From: Ancylostoma caninum
Taxonomy: Eukaryota; Nematoda; Chromadorea; Rhabditida; Ancylostomatidae
Direction of reading: 5' to 3'
NCBI GenBank assembly: GCA_037903475.1
Contig: JBAJFG010000047.1
Location: forward strand, 4,068,001-4,132,000
DNA length: 64,000 nt
Numbering within the stretch: the first letter of the stretch is position 1; each line of letters starts with the position of its first letter. Positions 1 through 11,668 of this stretch are shown here, piece after piece. Made by a program: the position numbers and the translations under genes. The notes under the pieces are model-generated. The model saw nothing but the letters and a program-made list of their open reading frames with translations, had not been told where the DNA came from and ran no database searches.

Positions 1-2420
1 CAATTACGAGGTAGATCACTCGTTTGCGATGGTTTATTCATACTACTCCACTGATATTCTGTATGCTTTTCTTAGGTTTAACGTATTTAGTAACTTTACT
101 CGTGGTAAAATAGAACCTCACAGAAGTCATTTCATCTGTCATACCTTCCAGTACGTCCATGCGCGAATTGCGCTAAAATTTCTCCAAATATTTGCTGCTT
201 TAGTATGCACAGTATATTTCCAGGACATGTGCAACGTTGTTCCGCAAAGCAGACGGTTTCATGCGGCATGTGATGCGTTGCGACAGTAGCCGTGCTGTTG
301 ACACCGATTCAGAATCTGACAAACGTTCTCAACTCACTCCTGCTGCTAAAGTCACTGTGGTACCAAAGGTTACTCGTGTACCACTGAAGAAACCCGTTGC
401 TAATGGAGTGGTACGGAGTGGTCGGCGGTTTTGTTTTACAGCAATACTTTTAAAAATGCCTGTATACTCAGATGTCTGCACCCACGAGTACGGCGTCCGC
501 GATTAGTCAGGAGCTGAAGAAGGTTCAGGTTGTCAGGGTATGTTGTTTTCAATTTTTTGAATTTTTTCCCAAGTTTCAGTCGTGCATACGAGTTTGCTTT
601 GCCATATCTTTTCTTTTTTTCTTTTTGTTTCCTGTTCCAAATATGCTGCACATATCCAGTACCGCACATTGTGCGCCCCATGGTCGGCTTGAATTTCGTT
701 GGCATCATTATACTCTTGCGAATCCGTTGGCTTTGGAAGTTTAGAACTTCATTAGAAAAGGAAGGATACGTGAACCTCTTCAACGAGGTCGGCCATCAGT
801 TTGGCTGTGTCTCCATGTTGAGAGGTAGGCGTGATCGCATAATTCTGATGGTGTTCGCGTCGTTGGAACGATTAAAACAGTCCGGGCTAGGAACGCTGAA
901 GGTTAACCCAGCAAACCAATGATACTCAGCTGATTGGCGGTTGAATGAGCTACACATTATCACGATGAACACATCATCAAGCAAAATTAATTTGCTGGTG
1001 TCGTTTCACCCTGTTTGTTTAGGTCCTGAAGGGCGGGGCGAAGGTTCAAATGAACCAATAGCAGGAACATTGCCCACCCACTTTTGCCTCATCATGACCC
1101 ACACCCTGCAGTTAAGAATACCATCCATGGTAGGTTCTAGCCCCGCGCATACATCATATCTTAGGGAGGAGTTGCACTAGCGGCCTTTCACTTCGGGAGC
1201 AAGGACTGGAGGGAAACAGAGGAAGTTATGGTTTTGTTTTTACTAATTTAGAATAAATTCTCCAAGTATCTTATAGGATGGTTAAGTGTGAGTTTCATTC
1301 GGTTATTGTTGGGATACGTTGAGGTCCTTTTTCTTTCGGCGAGACCAAACTGCGAAACATCTTGTAAGGGCTTTTTGATGGTGATTGGTGCAAATGAATG
1401 GGAAGGCCTCACTGGCGGCGCTCCGATTCTTAAGTTCGGAGCGTTATGCATAGACGGGCCGACAGTATCAATGCCACTTTCTCGTCTCCATCCAGGAGCT
1501 TGCTGTTCCGCAGGGTGGTATTGTGGAATGGTACAGCTATTTCTGATGAGCCTATTAGACGCGTTTATATATAGCGATTTCATCAAATTTATCATTGTTT
1601 TATCTAATTTACCTCTGAAATGGGAGTAGACAAGGTATTAAATAGATGCGCCGAAGCGGATCACCGTTACGGAGCCACTAGTTGAGAAATATTCTGTTCT
1701 AGTTCTCGTTCTCCTTGCACATTTTATTTCTATCTTTCTACCTCAGCATTTTACTTCTACTTTCTTAAGAAATCCTATGATTAGGAGTAAACATCAGACT
1801 TTTTTTTCAAGAGTTACTGCTTTCAGAGGGTTGGTCGACCACCTAATTCTGAAAAGGCAAAATTGGCTCAACTTCCCGTGAAGAACGAATTTACCGTAGG
1901 TTCTTGCTTCTACCCAAATGTTTTTTTTACCATCTGTTCCCTTTTCTTCAGGAACCGACTCCAACTCCACCTGTTGTTGTTGTAGCAAGCGATATCGAGC
2001 CAAAGATTACACCAGCTCCGGTATGTCATGACCCCTTTGGATGTCCTACTACTCAATGTCATCTCCTATTAGAAAGGATATGTGGAAATGTCAGACTTTG
2101 GGACCTTGCACAGAAGTTTTTTTCTTTCATGTTGTAGCGTGCTCAGAAGAGGGCATATAAAGCGCCGAAAGCAACGACTCCACAGAAGATACTGAAAACT
2201 GAAAATAATGCTGATAACTCAAAGAATGCATTCAATCAATTCTCTAAGCCGATGACAGTTGATGATGTGAGTCCAGTTCTCCCTGACATTGATATTCTCA
2301 TTCGTTAGATTATGATTTACTGGAAGATTATTTGTTTAGGCTGACCTTAGTGGTGAAGTTCGTCCGTCGCGAGTGCGTAAAACGCCAAAATGGCTTGAAG
2401 ATAACGCATTTTCTTACTAA
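1..2420 (+). CDS. 3' exons of a zinc-finger-type nuclear protein (partial, 5' end outside window)
   Basis: Five exons fit one open frame: 224-410, 472-537, 1952-2020, 2138-2266 and 2340-2420 (TAA), each bounded by good AG acceptors and GT donors (gtatgt, gtgagt). The first exon begins inside a Cys/His unit: Cys, 12 residues, His, 3 residues, Cys. This is the second half of a CCHC-type zinc finger whose first Cys pair member should lie in an upstream exon. The rest is low-complexity and basic, rich in Pro, Val, Lys and Thr, and the protein ends in a compact basic-aromatic tail (RVRKTPKWLEDNAFSY). I do not recognise the family. Nuclear DNA or RNA binding is an inference from the finger and the basic tail only. 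A polyadenylation-like AATAAA lies near 2703. Positions 1-10 could be the end of an earlier exon (donor gtagat), but they would not supply the missing Cys. Confidence 0.6.
1400..1545 (+). repeat. Dispersed repeat copy, CCATCCAGGAG family
   Basis: This stretch lies in an intron of the leftmost gene and resembles segments at 53530-53680, 54340-54500 and 63110-63255. Shared blocks in order are a GGCGGCGCT-like segment, CCATCCAGGAG (at 1488), GTTCCGCAGGGTGG and GGAATGGTACAGCTA. All copies are on the plus strand and diverged. No terminal structure is visible. Confidence 0.5.
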
Positions 2421-3525
2421 TCGCTACAAGGTTTGTTGTTTTAAGAGTTTCACATTCATTTTAACATTTGGTTATGCCGTGTTTCAATCTTGCTGGACCA
2501 GATACCACACAGGTTCTATAGCAGGTTATGACATAATGCCCTCCAGTATCCTCTTGTACCTTCCTACAGCCTTTAACACATTGACGACAATCGACGTCGT
2601 GACGAGTTGTGCCACATGGGACCAGAGCGTAAATTCTCGTTTATTTAGCGAGCTTAAATTCTCGTCTATTTCTTCCACTGCAGTAATAATTGCTTTTGTG
2701 TAAATAAATAATAAGAGCAGTAGTGATGAAATTTTCAAATATATTAATGCATCATTATCATTTATCAATATTCTCATCGTTATCATCGAGAATTAGTCAA
2801 TAAGTGACGAAAACCACAATCAATCAATAAATACTAGTGATACTGGTGATTTTTAATAAATTTCAGTGATAGCGATATCCATTAAAAATAGGATTATAAT
2901 ATAGTTTGACATATATTTTACAAAATAAATAGAATTAACATACAGCTGGTATTTGTGCTGTATTTTTATTGATTTTTTTATTCTAAGTGATGAAGTGTGC
3001 CTACCGTAACTCACAAAAATTATTATACGGTACAAAATGGTGGTCATATTCAAACTCGGCGGATAAGATAACCCCTACGTACAACGTTTCAGGAGGTTTT
3101 GATTTCGGGATCCCCATTTTTGACGTGCGATCCACCGGTGGGTCCCTTGGCCCCTGGTGGCCGCCAAAATGGGACCCACCAGTGGGTCCCATTGTTGTCA
3201 ACGTGTTAACTTGTAGGCAGATCAGGCAAATTCATATTCATGCTTGAGATTTTTAAATATTACAGTTGTTTACATAGAAACAGTGAGCATAATGTCTTGC
3301 TTGATTCTCTACAAAGTTTTTCCAAACTTATACAAGGGTGTGGGGAAAGGCTATTTTGTGCTTGATGTTTAACGGCAGCGTACGCACCAGATCGGCTTCC
3401 CCTAATTTTCGCCAAAGTAATGGACTCAGGAGCGGCTTTTTGTACAATGCAGAGAATTGCGTACATTAATGGGATTAGTATCCTATAATGAATCCAATTA
3501 TATAAAGATCTCGAATGTGAAAATA
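2421..3525. other. AT-rich intergenic stretch
   Basis: No gene is supported here. The stretch is strongly AT-rich to about 3000. A GC-richer patch at 3110-3195 contains a perfect 11-bp-arm hairpin (3168-3178 and 3183-3193, loop CCAG) and further copies of GGGTCCC/GGGACCC. Confidence 0.5.
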
Positions 3526-3688
3526 CAGGGTGTTTTCCCGGGAGTAAAATCGGTGCAATTGCGGACCCAGTACAAAGGCTACGTGCGAATTGCTGGAACC
3601 TCCGCTTTCACGTGGTCTTTCGACTGAGAATTTGATCTATTGGAATGGATCAGATCGCGCGCAATTTTACTCCCGGAAAAACTCATTG
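3526..3688. mobile_element. Short MITE, 163 bp, TA-flanked inverted ends
   Basis: The left end (CAGGGTGTTTTCCCGGGAG) and the reverse complement of the right end (CAATGAGTTTTTCCGGGAG) match over about 25 bp with few differences. A TA dinucleotide flanks both sides. TA target duplications and CA-G termini are typical of Tc1/mariner-derived MITEs. There is no coding capacity. Confidence 0.6.
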
Positions 3689-4993
3689 TAAAATGGAATT
3701 CTGCCTTTGATCGGTTTTCACTCCCCATGGATGACGATATTTGAGATGCTTTATAATTTATTTAAAGCCTTGGTGTTCTCTGGTCAATTCCTTTTCTTTC
3801 AGAAGCAATGCTAATTCGTTACTGAAACAAAGGCATAAGTGGAATAACAATCATGTCAATACTGGAGCAGGAATTCACTCATTACAGTAGTACTGTGACT
3901 TGTTCACTGTTCACTATCTTCGCCACGCAGGTTTTTTTACTCAGTAAATTCGTTTTTCGCACCTATCTATCTCTTCTTATTTTACATTTTAACATTTGTT
4001 TTGTTTTTGTGGAAATGAAGTTGTTAACCCTGTGTTAGTTATATCAACGTTTAGCATTAGCATCCTTTTAGCACAGAGCTAACATTGCTGAATTGTATCT
4101 CATTGTGTATCTCATTCACTATTATTCCTTTATTATTCATTTACTTACATTGAAAATGTGGAACATTTCTTGAAGGAAATAAAAATTTGAAGTCTTTCAC
4201 TGGAATATCACCTATCCTGTGGATGGGAGGGAGGTGGTTGGCAGAACTCGCCCTGTGCAGTGGGTCTCCACTTGTAGCTAACCCCTACCCCCTCGCATGC
4301 ATATTACGTTGCTGCAAAATCGATTTCGAAGTTTACAACCACCAGATTTTGTTGTAAATAGCATAAGTTCGAATGTTCCGTTGCACCATCAGTATTAATT
4401 TTGAAGCTCATCTCTTCCTCTTCTTGGCTCGTCCTTTCTGTTAAGTGTCGAAAGAAACACTAAATTAAGGACAGGTAGTCTACAAAATTCTGTAGCAAAG
4501 ACTGCAAAGCATGGTTGTTCTAATGTGCACCGAAAAGAAGTTGTCAGGACATGCTGGAACCGATAACCATGACCTCACTAGCGCTCATAAGATGTATAGT
4601 GATTTCTGTTGAAATATGCAAACGATGATGCCGCAGGCTGCAGGCACATGTGAGCCGAGGAGAAAGACAAACACTCGCGCGTTAGATATACTGCCGAATG
4701 AATCTGATGCCAATTTAGCAAGAAAGTAAACTCTTCTGAATCATGGGAAGCTCTGCTGACCAAGACACCAAAATCTGGGTGGCATAAACAGCACTTCCAA
4801 ATTAATACTCCTGTCAAGGTACATAGAGGTTGTTGTCGAGCAGTGATTGCATTCTGTAACGCAAATGAGAATGTTCTGATATAAAGACTCCGAATTTTCC
4901 TGTCCTTGCGTATAACTTATGGTGCCAGACCCTGCTGCCTATCTCGAGGTGATGTATGGTCCCCATCTGTTAGTCAACAACAGCTCCAAATGA
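3689..4993. other. Intergenic stretch without supported features
   Basis: I find no exon with plausible splice borders and protein-like composition on either strand, and no clear repeat. Short open frames such as 4578-4817 (minus) look random. Confidence 0.4.
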
Positions 4994-6498
4994 CTCAGAC
5001 ACTCGGTGCGGGAGATCCGCGGACCATTGCAGGGCGAGCGGCTTCGTGCCCCGCCGCTCGCCCTACAGTGGGCCGCCGATGGCGTGCTGATGAGCCGCCG
5101 CTGGCTGACCTAGGGCTGACCGATCGCCCTGTACTCATTATAATCGATTAAATATCGATATTAGAATATCGCTTTGTTCTATATATTCCCTGCATTGTGG
5201 CTGAGATACAAGTATTGAGAAGACCTTTATCATCTAACTATACGGGTTTGATTGTTACATACATTGGCAAGCTGTGATATGTAGTAGTGGTAGTACTACG
5301 GGAAGATATTGCTTTCGAGATTGTAATCAGTAGTTAGAAAGCATAACAATGATAGTTACATTTGGCTTCGATGGTTGATAGCAGCACACACAACTAGTTA
5401 ATAATAATAAGCATATATATATATAACATCACAAATCTGGACTACTGGTGTTAGTTTTTGAGTAAATATTAAATGAAATACAAAGATATGCACATTTGAA
5501 AAAAGGCAGAAGATGAAGAAAGTCAAACCACAGTTTACACTAGGAAGAGAGTGTAGAGGAAATAACCGTACAGTCGACCAGAACATAAAAACAAGCCACG
5601 AATTGCAAATTTATAAGTATATGGTTAAGTTCGATCAAATTGAAGAAAATGGAAATCCACAACCGTCTAACTTACAATTGCATGGAAGAATTCGTTGGTT
5701 GCTCATTTTCTTTATTATTGATATAGTCTGTCCGGAACGACGAGTCCGCCCACGCACGCGGGGATCGAGAAGCTGCCACGTTTGCCAGCGCTCCATGTCA
5801 TCATCCCTGATCTGCGTATCACCTTTCATCGTTATCTTCATGGTATTGACTAGTGATTTGGCTGTGACGTGGCCGACGTGGCAGCAAACAGCAGCCGTCC
5901 CAGCCGCGCCGCCTCTCTATCCCAGCGTGCGTGGGCGGACTCGTCGTTTCGGATACACTATACACTTGTCCAAGGTATCAATATCGGAAGTTGAACGTTT
6001 CGCTTATTGTTCTAAAATTAAGGAGCATTTATTACTGTCTGTAGGCTAGAGTATATGCTCAACTGAAAACTATCGTTACGTTGCTTGTGAGCCAATTCTT
6101 CTCATCCACATCAAATGATCTGAACGTACAATAAATCGGAATTTCTCAACGTGCTTCCCCTGAAATTATTGAAAATTCACGAAATTAACAGTTCGGAATG
6201 AAGAAAAAACTGCGATTAATACGAATAATAAACATTTCATCACGTAAACATACAAAACACTCATCAAAATGAACAAAAACGAGATGAAACAAAGAAAAAG
6301 CTCTATAGGAGGCATTTTCATAAACGGCATCCTTTTTATTGTGTAAGATTCCGTGCAATGTACTCGTTACCTCACGCACTGCTGCGGACTTTCTATGGCC
6401 CGCCGCTGGCCCTGCTCTTGGCCACGCCCACAGTTTAGGGCTCGCCGATGGCCCGCAACTTTCTATCGCCCGCCGCTCGCGGTCGCCGAGTGTCTGAG
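4994..6498. mobile_element. Candidate DNA transposon or large MITE, 1.5 kb, 13-bp perfect terminal inverted repeats
   Basis: CTCAGACACTCGG at 4994-5006 is the exact reverse complement of 6486-6498. Both ends continue into GC-rich subterminal DNA with GCCCGCCGCTCG-like motifs, including a 12-bp perfect hairpin at 5031-5042/5053-5064. The interior is AT-rich and carries a second foldback (5722-5963). No transposase frame is seen, so it would be non-autonomous. It could also be two nearby copies of a GC-rich repeat in opposite orientation. Confidence 0.45.
5722..5963. repeat. Foldback element with about 40-bp arms
   Basis: 5736-5759 is the perfect reverse complement of 5925-5948 (24 bp, containing GACGAGTCCGCCCACGCACG). 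Weaker pairing extends outward to the TATAGT/ACTATA edges. The loop of about 165 bp is GC-rich near both arms. It is nested inside the larger 4994-6498 inverted-repeat unit. Confidence 0.65.
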
Positions 6499-6684
6499 GA
6501 GGTGAGAAGTTATTAATCGATGAAAGTGGGCGTCACGTGCGGCCTACGGTGAAGTCGTAGCTTGAGAGTCTAAGATCTACGTGATATACGCCAAAAGGAT
6601 GATTACTGAACGAAACTACGGCTGTTCCTTTCCTTAGGTGGTAGTGATTTATACTTGAAGAGATCGTTGGCGAATGTATAGTCT

Positions 6685-7807
6685 TTGTCACCACGGAACA
6701 AACGTCTGCAGCAACACGGCCACGGCAGAGGCCGCCGCGCAGCCGCGGCGCAACACCGCCGCGAGGCTGTTGCGGGCGGCGTGGCGGGCATTTTGCCAGC
6801 TTTGGCAGCCGGCTGATTTATCGATTACTTCATTTTTCCGATGTTTTTATTCGTTCTTCTTCATGTTTTTTACATTTTCTTTCCTGTCTCGTTGATTTCT
6901 CATCTTTTCCAGGCCAGATGGAATGAAGAACGATGACAAGTTTTACTTTCTGACCTTTTATAGCTCTTTATGAGATATTTTGTCTATTCATTGTTTTCGA
7001 AATCTGACATAGCATTATAATGCCACTGTTGGTGATCTCCAAAACTTCTTTCTTTTGCATTCGTCGGAATTCAACATAATCGACATAGACATCGCACCAG
7101 AAATTTCCTGCTTGGGAGTGTTTCATAGGACAATAAATCCATTTCTCAGTGCTGTGTTCATTCTTATAGAGGATGCAATTTTTAACGGGTTAGAAGTGAA
7201 TAAGACAATCGCTTAGACCTTGCCTTCGGTGGGATGAAGTCGAATGAAGGTGAATTGAAATTTCTATACGTATTTGTGCTTTGGATCGTGACTTGATGCC
7301 AGCAAACATGCATAAATAAACATATAGGAAGCTCCAAATGTCCGCAGTCAAGAGGGGTGTGGCCACGACGCGGCTTTGGGCAGAGACACAGGCGCTCTGC
7401 ATGCTGCCACTGGTTGTCTGCAGAGTCAGAGAAGCCAGAGGAAGCATAGAGAGCGCCCGTGTCTGATCAAGGAGCCGCGCCGTGGCCACACCCCTCTTGA
7501 CTGCGGACATTTGGAGCTTCCTGTAAGTGGTTTGCACTATAAAGTGATGTTAGCTCAACATCCATTCTGGCCTGGAGTGGATGAAAAATTAACGAGAGAG
7601 AAAAGAAAATGTGAAAAACTCTAAGAAAAACGAACAAAAATAGAGGAAATCCGGCGACAATGAGGTAATCGATAAATCAGCAGCCTGGGAAGGCTGGCAA
7701 AATGCCCGCCACGCCGCCCGCAACAGCCTCGCGGCGGTGTTGCGCCGCAGCTGCGCGGCGGCCTCCGCCGTGGCCGTGCTGCTGCAGACGTTTGTTCCGT
7801 GGTGACA
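6685..7807. mobile_element. Large inverted-repeat element, about 240-bp arms
   Basis: 6685-6922 matches the reverse complement of 7562-7807 almost throughout. Both arms include a GC-rich part giving the same ATPPATASRRCCAAAARRP reading on opposite strands, an AT-rich middle, and CCAGGCCAGA at the inner edge. The 640-bp spacer carries a second, independent hairpin at 7326-7522. The open frames in the arms follow from GC-rich repeat sequence and are not treated as genes. The element class is unknown. Confidence 0.7.
7326..7522. repeat. Near-perfect 197-bp palindrome nested in the spacer
   Basis: The first 42 bases (from AGGAAGCTCCAAATGTCCGC) are a perfect reverse complement of the last 42, apart from one edge base. 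Diverged pairing continues to the centre near 7424, so the arms nearly meet with no spacer. It lies between the arms of the 6685-7807 element. Confidence 0.75.
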
Positions 7808-7960
7808 ACGAGAATACTTTCACACGATTTTTGCCCAGTTTTTATTGTGTGACAGTAATCATGCGCCACCTTGTAGTTGATAGACGTGATACTAGGTTAA
7901 GTGATGATTGGATTCAAATTCGAATGATAACCAAAATGCTAAGTTGAGAAGTGACGCGAA

Positions 7961-8386
7961 AGCAAAGCAACATATAGTGACCAAAATCCTAGGTCTAGTA
8001 AATGTACATGAGCAATAGGTTAAATGAAAAGTTAGGGATAAGCAACATCGATACCATCGAGGGCAAAGTGCTCCTCTATACTGCTCGAGACGACCAATCA
8101 AAACATCACTGCTTCCATCGGTGATGGTACGCCGTGATTACAAACAAAGAAGTAGCTAGGAAAGTGCAGTCTGATAATCATACAGTCGCGAATTTCATGG
8201 GACCATAGTTATTTCCACCCTTGAGACGAGCGAACGAGACTGAAGTCATGCAGCAGAGCGAACAGTCGCACGATAAACATCTTTTCAAATGGACCTGATG
8301 TAAATTTACGGTGGTACATAATAAGCTTCGCCAACTCTGGAAAGGTCTTGTTGAACCTGATGACACTTAGATCAATTAGTCCAAAA
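7961..8386 (-). repeat. Dispersed repeat, copy 1 (minus orientation)
   Basis: The reverse complement matches 12631-13054 over most of its length, with small indels. Shared landmarks are TTAGTGTCATCAGGTTCAAC, GATGTTTATCGTGCGACTG, CTCGAGCAGTATAGAGGAGC and CTAGACCTAGGATTTTGGTC. The two copies are inverted and about 4.2 kb apart. Confidence 0.75.
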
Positions 8387-8691
8387 TCTAGCAAATCGAG
8401 TACAGTGCGCGAGGAGTTAGCCAGGTAGTCAGCTCCACCCATTAGGTGGGCGTGGGATGCAAAGCTATATTCAAGCCGTTGTGCATTTATTTGGAGGTGA
8501 GGTGCGGAAAGGGTTGGCAGAGGGTTTAGCTTCTTCTGGGTACTGGAGAAGTGGCAGAACATCTTATTGGCTACCCATTCCACCCTAGGTGACGAACTAA
8601 GTTCAGTGCGCAAATGATTAACCAAATGGCCAGCTTCATTCACAAGCTGGCAAGCCGATGTGAGCATCTGTTCAAGCCAACGTGCGCTCAT
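8209..8691 (-). CDS. Uncharacterised 160-codon open frame overlapping the dispersed repeat
   Basis: One of the longest uninterrupted frames in the accessory region: Met start at 8691, stop at 8209. No domain is recognised. Its C-terminal third lies inside the dispersed repeat, and the second repeat copy (12631-13054) breaks the frame with stops. Just upstream, 8670-8790 is a diverged tandem duplicate of 8470-8590. A short coiled-coil-like exon (FRQAKEEALRE, before a gtgagc donor near 8905) lies further upstream on the same strand. It may be a real small gene whose 3' end was copied with a repeat, or a transposon-derived frame. Confidence 0.25.
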   Translation of the reverse strand: MSARWLEQMLTSACQLVNEAGHLVNHLRTELSSSPRVEWVANKMFCHFSSTQKKLNPLPTLSAPHLQINAQRLEYSFASHAHLMGGADYLANSSRTVLDLLDFGLIDLSVIRFNKTFPELAKLIMYHRKFTSGPFEKMFIVRLFALLHDFSLVRSSQGWK

Positions 8692-9435
8692 CTGGAAGGG
8701 AAGTGTGCAAACGGTTAGAAAAGTACCTAGCTCTGTCTAGGTGTTGGAGGAGTCGTGGCAAAGCATCTCTTTGGCTACGATACATTTCCTTGAAACGAAT
8801 TCATGTTAATGTTTAGACCTGCTATCTGCTGTGCAACGATCGTCTTTCTCTAACATCTGGCTCCATGTGATGCCACCCGCCTCCCCATCGTCAAGCGAGG
8901 TATAAAGGGTCACATTGATGTTGCTCACCTCTCTCAGCGCCTCCTCCTTGGCCTGGCGAAACTGACTCTAATGGGTAAACTGGGCGGAGTAAGGACATGT
9001 CCGATTATGTATATGTACCAGCACACGTCATAAGGATCTTCAACTAGAAAATGCAATTTTCTAGGAAAATAGTGTATTCTAGATTCTGAAAAGCAGCAAG
9101 AGAGAACCATTGATGAGGTTCTTATGATATCGGAGCACGAGCCGTGGACCACCCTTCATATCAAGAGTTGAACGGAAAATTCCACTCCACTCACGCGTGA
9201 ATTGATGAGTATAGGATAAAGGGATGAGTTGAGGAAAATATCTGGCCGTTAAACTTTCAAAATGTTCACCTGCAGGTACCACAAAAATTCGGGGTTTTAG
9301 GTTTGTTGTAAGCACAGATGACAACAGGTTCAGACGCAAAGACTATGTAACAGCGAATCGTACATGTGGATGCCCTGTCCTTTATATGTTTGATAGCAAG
9401 TAGATCCCCTCGATTGTGAGTAATGCAGCTTCGAA
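8692..9435. other. Intergenic stretch with a diverged local duplication
   Basis: 8692-8790 repeats part of 8470-8590 (landmarks TTCAAGCC and GGAG followed by TGGCAAAGCATCT or TGGCAGAACATCT). The rest holds nothing I can assign. Confidence 0.35.
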
Positions 9436-9440
9436 GAAAA

Positions 9441-9493
9441 TCACTGTCATCCACAAAGCGCGGCGAAGCTGCGCTTCGTAAGGATGACAGTGA
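9441..9493. repeat. 12-bp perfect hairpin
   Basis: TCACTGTCATCC at 9441-9452 pairs exactly with 9482-9493. The loop holds a second complementary pair (CGAAGC/GCTTCG). It abuts the tandem array on its right. Confidence 0.6.
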
Positions 9494-9496
9494 CTT

Positions 9497-9705
9497 TTTT
9501 TTCGGTTGAGGTAGCCTAGGTTAACGTGGCGCACAGCGCTCTGGCTGAGGATGGTTTTTTTTTCGGAGTTGAGGTAGCCTAGGTTAACGTGGCGCACAGC
9601 GCTCTGGCTCGGGATAGTTGACGTGGCGCACAGCGCTCTGGCTCGGGATGTTTTTTTCCTCGAAGTTGAGGTAGCCTAGGTTAACCTGGCGCACAGGTCC
9701 GAGGC
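9497..9705. repeat. Tandem array, about 3.5 copies of a 63-97 bp unit
   Basis: GTTGAGGTAGCCTAGGTTAA starts at 9505, 9568 and 9665. A truncated unit begins near 9618. Each unit continues with the block GTGGCGCACAGCGCTCTGGCT, interrupted in the last copy, followed by a T run. Copies are nearly identical, suggesting recent expansion. Open frames here are repeat-derived. Confidence 0.8.
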
Positions 9706-10291
9706 AGAGCGCCGAAACGCGGCTGGCTCGGTTGCTAGTAAATAAGCCCTCGAAGCACGTGAGGATGCGGCCACAACAGTAACTGGTTTAGTGTCGTACC
9801 GCCGTCATCCCAGTTCGCTCTCCCTCAACGAGTACCGTGTTCGGTTTAGCTACAACTACCGGAACAAAACGAGAAGTTTTTTTTTTATTTAAACTTTCAC
9901 TGTTAAATTCTGCGGAGTGGGGTACATCAATTTAGGTAGTAGTAACCGCACAGAAGCCTCATTGTGCCAGTTCCACTATCCTCATTGTAGCTACAGCCGT
10001 AGTTCGAAATCTGCAATGAACCAAAGTGTAGAACTTTTTCCTGCCACCAAAATATCTGCAAGTCAGAGAAGTGAAAAGACGCTCCATGAAAACGCTCACC
10101 TTTTCTTTTATATCTCTATTAAACGAGTCTGTAGCCTTCTTGACCAACTCTTCTTTACTCTTTCTGTAAAGGCAAATAAATGGATGGATATAATGCTAAT
10201 TAATCCCCAATCTGTCTCGTGCTGTCTTCTTTTTTAACGGACATTTCAATAGCTTTATAAATAAATTCAAATTGAAGTAGATAATAACATG
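9706..10291. other. Intergenic stretch without supported features
   Basis: No coding or repeat structure was recognised. It would be downstream sequence of the candidate minus-strand exon at 10292-10390. Confidence 0.35.
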
Positions 10292-10390
10292 TTACCCCTC
10301 GTAAAGGCCCACGCGGTAACTCCAGAACGGGCCGTCGTTCAGCTGATCAAGAGCTTTCTTAGCATAGCCCTCAACATCACCAGAATATTC
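10292..10390 (-). CDS. Candidate terminal exon of an unidentified gene
   Basis: On the minus strand an acceptor (CCAATTTAG) at 10391 precedes 32 codons and a TAA at 10294-10292. The peptide begins EYSGDVEGYAKKALDQLND and ends in an aromatic tail (GPFWSYRVGLYEG). The composition is protein-like, with an amphipathic helix followed by an aromatic segment. I do not recognise the family. Upstream exons should lie at higher coordinates. One candidate is the signal-peptide-like exon at 11669-11815. Another is a weaker frame near 10850-11000 reading SLQALDQEQQLRLHQ. None of these joins is proven. Confidence 0.4.
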   Translation of the reverse strand, partial: EYSGDVEGYAKKALDQLNDGPFWSYRVGLYEG

Positions 10391-11668
10391 CTAAATTGGC
10401 GATTATAGGGGTAATTACACGCAAGACGATGGCAATTCTGAAGAGGCGTTTGTTATGTGAAGGTATACATTCTCTCTTCTCTATTGCGCTAGATCTATGA
10501 GGTTAGTGCAAAATAGAATGGCGCGTTTTGTCTTAACTTTATCTTTACTTTGAAAAGACCTAAGCAGTTGATACAATCTCTTTGATTAGCAGGGATCATT
10601 TTTGTGGTATGAACAAACTTCTGATGGCCAGAACGCGGCACACCGCGAATCGTGAAACAAAGAGAACAATGTTTCCACGTCATCAAGTCTGGCGGATTTC
10701 TTGCGAAATCAGGACATCTGGAGCTGGTGGAGGTGGCAGCCATGCGGCAATTTTTCCAGAAAATAGGATGGTTACTGAGCCGTTTTTAGCAATTCTAATG
10801 AAAATGTGTTCCAAGCCAGCTCCGGAAGCAAATTTTGGCCAACCGTAGTCTTGCGGAAAATAGGCCATTAACCATCTCGAGCGTTCGCTTAGCAGGTGGT
10901 TCAAGATTTTTAGGAGAAACTAGCAGCACTTGGTGCAGTCGAAGCTGTTGTTCCTGATCAAGAGCTTGGAGAGAGTCCCCTACTAGGAATCCTAGAAAAA
11001 CACACAGAATACGCTTCGAAAAGCACTCATCTAAGTATACCTAATGGCGAAGCCATTGCCTGCAATAGCGCTCACAGCTAGAGCAGGTAGTAATCACGTA
11101 AAAAATTTAAAAAAAAGTGTTTTGGAGTTCATTGCTTGTGATGTTGCACTAAAGTCTCGAGAAAGCAGATAAATGAAGGTGGGATGCCTAGCATTCTCAT
11201 TTATTACAGGACTCCTGACTGCATCGAGCATCTTTTATATCTCAGCACAGAAGAACCTACTTTGCCTTATTACCATATCGTTGTGTCATGCGACGTCCAA
11301 AGAAAAAACAATGGTTTCAAAAAGTGGGTCATTTTTTTGCAAAACTTTACTCCGAAGCAAACTCAGTGAAATGTATACTTAGTTTTGCTCTTTTTCTAGC
11401 GGACTCGCAGATCCTAAACCTCTTTGTGGTAGGTCGGAAAGTGACCGAATTCATGAGAAGGCTACAGTTACAGTTGCTCGAGCGCATTTGTAAACAGTTG
11501 CCTTTATTTATTCTGCGCTGCACTAAACGCATCACTGAGTCGAAAAAGGTTGTAATAGTGTGCTACTTCGGCGACAATAGCTGGAGCGATAATGAAGAGC
11601 GGGAAACAGTGTGGGAAAGTGTGCTGTATTTGCAAGACAGACAGTAAGCAAATACTCAAGTATGGCCG

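Noticed and set aside
5080..5120. Hammerhead ribozyme core (CTGATGAG at about 5088)
   Set aside because: No matching GAAA core or closing stems. The similar CTGATGA in the complement of 26790-26830 also fails.
6603..7947. Pair of GC-rich open frames with the same Ala/Arg/Pro-rich product (6603-6791 minus, 7702-7947 plus)
   Set aside because: They are the two arms of one inverted repeat; the product reflects GC-rich repeat sequence.
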